This document shows, one piece after another, positions 58,884 to 64,000 of a stretch of DNA of 64,000 nt. The stretch is from Nautilus pompilius. Lineage: Eukaryota > Mollusca > Cephalopoda > Nautilida > Nautilidae. The translations under genes were made by a program, and so were the position numbers. Location of the stretch: positions 38,501-102,500 of the forward strand of contig JACATO010001547.1 in assembly GCA_018389105.1 (NCBI GenBank). The letters are read 5' to 3'. The notes beneath the pieces were generated by a model, which saw nothing but the letters and a program-made list of their open reading frames with translations, ran no database searches and was not told the origin of the DNA. Positions within the stretch are counted from its first letter, which is position 1. Every line of letters begins with the position of its first letter.

Positions 58884-58956
<73 letters not shown>
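58747..58956. repeat. Long (TTA)n microsatellite with (TTG)n centre
   Basis: About 210 bases of TTA repeat whose middle (about 58833-58872) has mutated to TTG/TTA and then pure TTG. A one-base phase break lies at about 58889. The poly-Leu, poly-Ile and poly-Asn frames are artefacts. Confidence 0.97.
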
Positions 58957-58957
<1 letters not shown>

Positions 58958-59193
58958 AATGAAATGCAAATTTGAAATAAATTAATATAAACCAACCAAA
59001 TATGGATTCTGTAAATTCTCAGTTATCTTTCCCTATTTTTCCCTCTCTGCCTTCTCTGTTCATTTCATGTCAGTCATCCTGACTTCTCCAGGTAACACAA
59101 CAGAGACGTGGCTAAATCTTACCTGCGAAATCTTGTGAGGCTTTTAGAGTCGCTTGTAATTTTTGTTTTCCATTAAAAAAAAACAATGTATTA
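58957..59193. other. Intergenic sequence
   Basis: Nothing recognised other than the TA preceding the MITE at 59.19 kb. Confidence 0.5.
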
Positions 59194-59356
59194 CAGTAAA
59201 AACCTCGATTTAACGGAACTAATAGCGGGAATGTGAGTCCGTTAAATCCGGACGGTTACACACGATCTTATATAATGACCATATCTGATAAAAAAAAGAA
59301 CTTCTGACGGGAGAGCGCCCGTTGCTTCCGAAGTCCGTTAAATCGAGGTTTTACTG
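59194..59356. mobile_element. 163-bp pogo/Tigger-like MITE
   Basis: The left end is CAGTAAAAACCTCGATTTAA and continues CGGA. The reverse complement of the right end is CAGTAAAACCTCGATTTAAC and continues GGA. They are identical over 24 bases except for one extra A. TA flanks both sides (59192-59193 and 59357-59358). The interior of about 115 bases has no coding frame. CAGT ends with AACCTCGATTTA resemble the TIRs I recall for pogo/Tigger-type elements, so a non-autonomous deletion derivative of that superfamily is the likely identity. Confidence 0.9.
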
Positions 59357-60067
59357 TATCTTTTCCTTTCATTTAAAAATGGCTTCCGCTCGGTTATATC
59401 ATTTAAAGAAATAATAGAAGCAATACACTGTTAATTTTTTTTTTTAATTAAAACAAAGTTAAAGAATAAAATAATAAAACATACTAATTCAAAATAGATT
59501 TAACGAGTTTGCTTATTTGTTAATGTTTTTGGTAAATCTCTCCCGTAAGTTTATTTTCTGGGTTTCCATCAATCTTGTAAGTTTCTCTCCCAACCCGTCT
59601 CTTTAGTTCTTCCTCCGTTATGCCGTCGATGATACCACCAACCGCCGAGCCGGCTGGGGGAGTTCTGAGAGCTCGGCACTCAGCAGAAGGCCAACAGAAG
59701 ACTGACTCCCGGCTGATCCTCTAACCTCAACGTTAGATAGCGACTAGTTACCGCAGTCCTCGCTTACTGTACAGTCGGAACAGAAAAGAGAATGGCTATT
59801 TTTACTGAAAGATACACGAATAGCTGCGTGATGGAGCAGCTTGGTGATGATATGTGCTGCGATTTTACATTCGGTATTATTGTAATAGCCCTTATTAAGG
59901 TATTTATAAGAGACTTATAGTTTGTTCACGACCTGCTAATGCATAAGATGAAAGCGTGTTTTATCTGAATTTTTAAAAGTTGTTTGTTTTGTATGCATTT
60001 CGTGTATGACATTTTCTAATGTTACGCTTAATTATACAGGATGACGGCTGTAAACGGACTTTATAAG
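59357..60067. other. Intergenic sequence, nothing recognised
   Basis: AT-rich to about 59580, then mixed composition. No gene, RNA or repeat family could be supported. Confidence 0.5.
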
Positions 60068-60722
60068 AAGAAACCACCGGGGCCAGATGATACAGCTTCA
60101 GTAATTCTTAATTAAGCTAATAGATTAGCTATAATAGACGTCATACGCTTTGACCCTTTTAAATTACACCATAAACTTTGATCTTTAAAGTATAGGACTG
60201 GTCGGTTATAGCTCATCTATTGGCAACCACATGACGTCGATTATAGCTCATCTATTGGTGACCACATGACGTCGGTTATAGCTCATCTATTGGCAACCAC
60301 ATGACGTCGATTAAAGCTCATCTATTGGTAACCACATGACGTCGATTATAGCTCATCTATTGGCAACCACATGACGTCGATTATAGCTCATCTATTGGTA
60401 ACCACATGACGTCGATTAAAGCTCATCTTTTGGTGACCAAATGACGTCGATTATAGCTCATCTATTGGTGACCAAATGACGTCGATTATAGCTCATCTAT
60501 TGGTGACCACATGACGTCGATTATAGCTCATCTATTGGTGACCACATGACGTCGATTATAGCTCATCTATTGGCGACCACATGACGTCGATTATAGCTCA
60601 TCTATTGGTAACCACATGACGTCGATTATAGCTCATCTATATGTTTAATTAAGAATTACTGGTGGTGCAACTACTTAACCATATAACTACTAACCTCAGT
60701 GGTTTTCCCTACTGTGGACAAG
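60068..60722. mobile_element. CREsat-family TIR element carrying an expanded 35-bp array
   Basis: The left end (about 60070-60140) starts GAAACCACCGGGG and runs to CAGTAATTCTTAATTAAG and GCTATAATAGACGTCAT. The reverse complement of the right end (60632-60722) gives GGGAAAACCACTGAGGTTAG, then CACCAGTAATTCTTAATTAA and GAGCTATAATCGACGTC. The two ends align over about 70-80 bases. Both match the ends of the compact element at 62.1 kb and, less closely, those at 7.7 kb. No coding capacity. The middle is the minisatellite described next. Confidence 0.85.
60203..60645. repeat. 35-bp minisatellite, about 12.5 units, inside the TIR element
   Basis: Units read GACGTCGATTATAGCTCATC, then TATTGG(T/C)(G/A)ACCACAT. 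Each holds ATGACGTC and an inverted CCAAT (ATTGG). Variation is confined to a few positions (GGTGACC/GGCAACC/GGTAACC; TATAG/TAAAG). The last unit runs straight into the right terminal repeat (ATATGTTTAATTAAG). The 34-base satellite at 56.2 kb shares the ATTATAGCTCATC core and the same right flank. Confidence 0.95.
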
Positions 60723-62070
60723 ACGGGTTTTATTTACACTGAATAATACTGCAAAATAACGCACTTAATAAAATATTTTACAATGTACATTTTTTTTATA
60801 TCTTTATCGATGTAAAGTCAGTTTTTACTTGACTCTTGATGATAGTTTTCTTGTTTTCGTTTGGGGATTCTTAATAAATCCGAACTGCTAACCGAAACGA
60901 AACAAAGAAATGCAGAAGAAAAAAAAATTAAGGCAATAAAAAATATAAACGAAATAAACTACTTACTTTTATGGCTCTTTGTTTGTTTGTTTTGTTTCTC
61001 TCTTGTAGTTTCCCCGTTTCGTTTTTCGTATTTTTTAAAAATCTGCTTTTACTTCGTCTTGATTTTTCTTTGCAACTTTCAGTTATAAACAAAATTTAGT
61101 TACAATAGAGATGTGTTATGAATGATTAGCATTTAATTCTAAACATTCCCGATCGCCTTTGCTAAACAAATCCCGTTACCAATCATAGTCTTCTTTATCC
61201 CCTCCCACTCTTTCTCACGTTTTTTTTTTCAAGTGCTTCAGATTCTCGGATTTCTAAGTGCGAGTAAATATTTACGCCCCAACCAGTGATATTCATTGTT
61301 ATTTATTTATCTTGTACGTAGTAACACTTCCGATCAAGACAAGAGGGAAAAGATAGGTATAAAACTAACTTTACACCCCCCTCGGCCTTGAAGCAGTAAA
61401 AGGGGACAAGAGTTATTTGCCCTTGTTAACCTCTCCGATGCCTCTGCAGGTCGGCAAACTCAACGGTAAACTTTGTTGTTGTTATTTTTAATCTGCTACA
61501 GACTATCGCTAGTTAAAAGTTTTTATTTAATATAAATTTCACATATCTAAAAAAATACAAAAAAATCAACCCTTATTTTTATTTCTTTACTTGTTAGTTT
61601 CTATTTTTTTAATCCTTTCACAGAATTGTAAGAAAACTCCCTCTTTTTTAATTTAATGCTTACGAGTAAGCCTATAACATTAATCGGTCAGTGTAATTAC
61701 AGTTGCACTATGATTACGTATCTAATCAAAAGTGATGTTATGTTTACAATTTCAACTACACTAATATTTTTGCCATTGTTTTATAAAATGAATTCGGTGA
61801 TTGATGGAACTCATTTTACTGATTTTAAAAAAAAATATTTATCTATTACCTCCCTTTTAAAGCATTTTGGAAATGACATCACAATTATAATTTGTCTTAA
61901 AAACCCCTCTGAAATCCACAATTTTAGCAAATATTATACACACTACTTATGCTTCGCTTTTAATAGTAAACATACAATTCACAAATTATAGAGAATAAAG
62001 AAATGTAATTAATTAAATATTCTAGTATCGATGATTCGAAGAGCACCATATTGTGGTATTAAGAAAAGAG
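60723..62070. other. AT-rich intergenic sequence
   Basis: A 111-codon open frame at 61656-61991 in very AT-rich sequence has no recognisable motif and is not called. Nothing else recognised. Confidence 0.5.
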
Positions 62071-62322
62071 TAGGAAACACCGCGGTTAGCTGTTATAGGG
62101 ATAAATTGCTACAGCACCTGTAATTCTTAATTAAACGTATGGATGAGACTACTCGACATCATGTAGGTACGTGTAGAGAAAACTATAATTGACGTCATAT
62201 GGTTACGTGTAAAGGAGGCTATCACAGACATCATAAAAGGTGAAAGCGTGTACACTTGACCAAGAATTATTGGAGCTGTAACCACTGATCTCGGTAACAA
62301 CTATATCCGGAGAGGGTTTCCC
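62071..62322. mobile_element. Compact CREsat-family TIR element
   Basis: Left end: AGGAAACACCGCGGTTAG, then GCTGTTATAGGGATAAATTG, CTACAGCACCTG and TAATTCTTAATTAA. The reverse complement of the right end (about 62251-62320) reads GGGAAACC, then GTTGTTACCGAGATCAGTGG, TTACAGCTCCAA and TAATTCTTGG. The inner 40 bases of the two ends match at 28 positions. The interior of about 110 bases holds three diverged 35-base units (ACTATAATTGACGTCATATG is the clearest). This is what an unexpanded member of the family looks like. Confidence 0.8.
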
Positions 62323-62456
62323 ACTAATGACGCCAGACTCTCGCAGCCACACAGCATACCTGCCACCGTCTTCCACAGCTACGTGACATAGCCGAACGCT
62401 TTCAACGCGATATACAACCGTGGCGATCAATGGTGGAAATCTGTCCACATAAAGTT

Positions 62457-62468
62457 TTGTGTGTGTGT

Positions 62469-62507
<39 letters not shown>
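62457..62507. repeat. (GT)n microsatellite
   Basis: GT repeat with a single GG interruption. Confidence 0.97.
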
Positions 62508-62508
<1 letters not shown>

Positions 62509-64000
62509 CATATCAGTTCCTTGCTAAGATCTTAGAGCCAAAACCCCTTTCGGCGATATCACAAGTCTCCTGACGAAAATTCCGTGTAAGTCACCTTGAA
62601 CTGTTACAGATATAATTAGACATTTTGGTTTCTTCGACGCATGTAGCAGAATCGGACATCGAATAACCCGGAATCGTCAAGAAAATGCTGGTGATGCTGA
62701 CTAGCACCTGTTTCAGTAGGAAAAAAAAAAAAAAATGTCAAGTTTGTTCTCAAACCGATCGGGTCGAATCATTCGCATATGCCCGCGGTACATTGTAGAA
62801 TTTTTCTTTTTTCTTTTTTCTTTAGAAAATGGGTGGTGCTAATGTGGTAAAGAGTTTGACTATATCGCCAAATATCGATATCTGTAAGCAAACTACGGTG
62901 ATCTGCATGTTCTTGGAAGGCCTAACCCCCCCTCCTATCATTCATTGAGACGAACTCAGTGAGAATCTCTGTTAGCAGGTACAGACGCCTGACGCTTGAT
63001 TTGGAATACTTAGATATGATGGACACCTCGCATTTACAAACCACAATAGAACTCTGTCGCCGAAAAGGCGTCTCTCTGCTCGTAACCGGGTCAGAGCAAA
63101 ACAACCATCATCAGTTTTCAATCCGTTCATTTTCTTAAAAATATTCTCTTATATGTCTAGAAGCCAAATCTCGGGTGCTGAGAGATTGGCCCTGAACACC
63201 ATGGGTTCCTAATTTCTCTTAATTATCTCCATCGTCTTTCCTGATAAATGAATTCTGCTGTTGCTGCTGCTGCTGTTGTTGTTGTTGTTGTTGTTGTTGT
63301 TTCTTTGTTATCGTTACTGGTGATAAATAGTCGGTCTGTGTCTTACCATTCAATCATCACTTTACTAAACACAGGGACTGGCAAATGTAAGAAACTTTAG
63401 TTTTATTTGTTAAGTCTATATTTCCAATACGGTGTGTACAATGAATCAACAAAGTGCCATGCTCTTCAGAGTAATTAGTCTCAGACGAAGATGGTTGTTG
63501 AAATATACATACACAATTGTAAACTGTACATCACTTGATGTTTCGAATATAGCAAATATATTGGAAAGAGAGTGGCTGTGAATATTCTCCCACCTTCATA
63601 GGATACCGGTAATTGCCTATAATTTATCGTGGTTTGAAAATTGCTGTCAATTAAGTACTGGAACTGTTAATTTAACGTGTAGAATGCTGACATTCTCCGT
63701 CATACAATCCCACTTTTGTAGTTTTAATATTTATTACGAACACATTTATCGTTCATAATAACATCGAGACGTTCTGGCTTGGCGAAAACTAGAGAGTCTG
63801 CGTTCCGTTCTTCATCAATGATAGATTTCAACTGGTGTAAGCTTTCCGATAAGTAGGATCGATATATTCATCTTCGATCTTCGTCCCAAAGGTTAATAGT
63901 AGCGTCGAAGAAAGTAGAGACGAAACGGAGGTGAACTTTTCAAGTTAACCTTAACTATAGTCTTTTATTTTTATTTTTTTCCTTTCGAATAACGAGGCAA
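62508..64000. other. Intergenic sequence with (TTG)n run
   Basis: (CTG/TTG)n at about 63251-63303 and an A run at about 62720. No gene or mobile element recognised to the window edge. Confidence 0.5.

Noticed and set aside
56226..60645. Regularly spaced 34-35 base repeats resembling a CRISPR array
   Set aside because: There are no unique spacers; the units are contiguous head-to-tail repeats, and the genome is eukaryotic.

Overview
This window is eukaryotic, probably a lophotrochozoan and most likely a mollusc. That is an inference from the mix of mobile elements and microsatellites; no species-diagnostic gene is present. I could not support a single intact protein-coding gene, rRNA gene or functional tRNA gene. 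Most long open frames lie inside (CT)n, (CA)n or (AAT)n tracts, or are broken by stops when followed past their ends. The window reads as a gene-poor intergenic (or very long intronic) tract made of decayed transposons, SINEs, microsatellites and four minisatellite arrays.

Left third (1-22 kb). A Penelope-like retroelement relic lies on the minus strand at 2.8-3.5 kb. A tRNA-derived SINE is at 5.3 kb. A compact palindromic miniature element is at 7.7-7.95 kb. Long pyrimidine tracts are at 0.55, 6.6, 9.4 and 11.1 kb. A mariner-like transposase relic is at 12.6-13.1 kb, followed by a minus-strand SINE with a conserved central-domain-like block at 13.25 kb. (AAT)n and a SINE lie at 15.2-15.7 kb, and a 400-bp (CA)n tract at 18.3 kb.

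Middle third (22-46.8 kb). A well-formed tRNA-derived SINE lies at 22.06-22.41 kb and another at 28.5 kb. A minisatellite of about 20 copies (50-bp unit with ATGGCGG/ATGGCAG) fills 32.4-33.4 kb. A second central-domain SINE is at 34.45 kb and a Tc1 transposase fragment at 36.5 kb. A 10-copy array of TGACGTAA-bearing units is at 39.5 kb. A large minus-strand relic of a hAT-like transposase family occupies 45.0-46.5 kb.

Right third (46.8-64 kb). This part is the densest in mobile DNA. It holds a Tc1-type helix-turn-helix scrap (52.1 kb), a full-length but dead Tc1 element with terminal inverted repeats (52.98-54.10 kb), a possible SINE head (54.6 kb) and an R2/NeSL-like reverse-transcriptase relic (54.9-56.0 kb). 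It also holds a satellite of about 40 copies with a 34-bp unit and a 170-bp higher-order repeat (56.2-57.6 kb), a 163-bp pogo-like MITE (59.19-59.36 kb), a 35-bp-unit array enclosed by long terminal inverted repeats (60.07-60.72 kb) and a compact relative (62.07-62.32 kb).

The most interesting signal is one miniature inverted-repeat element family at 7.7, 60.1 and 62.1 kb, plus the right end of the 56.2 kb satellite. All share the terminal sequence around GTAATTCTTAATTAA and an inner monomer built on a TGACGTC palindrome. Compact copies carry two or three diverged monomers, while other copies have expanded the same monomer into 12- and 40-unit arrays. This looks like a transposon family caught in the act of seeding satellite DNA. 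A 9-base word, TTATCTCCC/GGGAGATAA, also occurs seven times where about 0.5 would be expected by chance.
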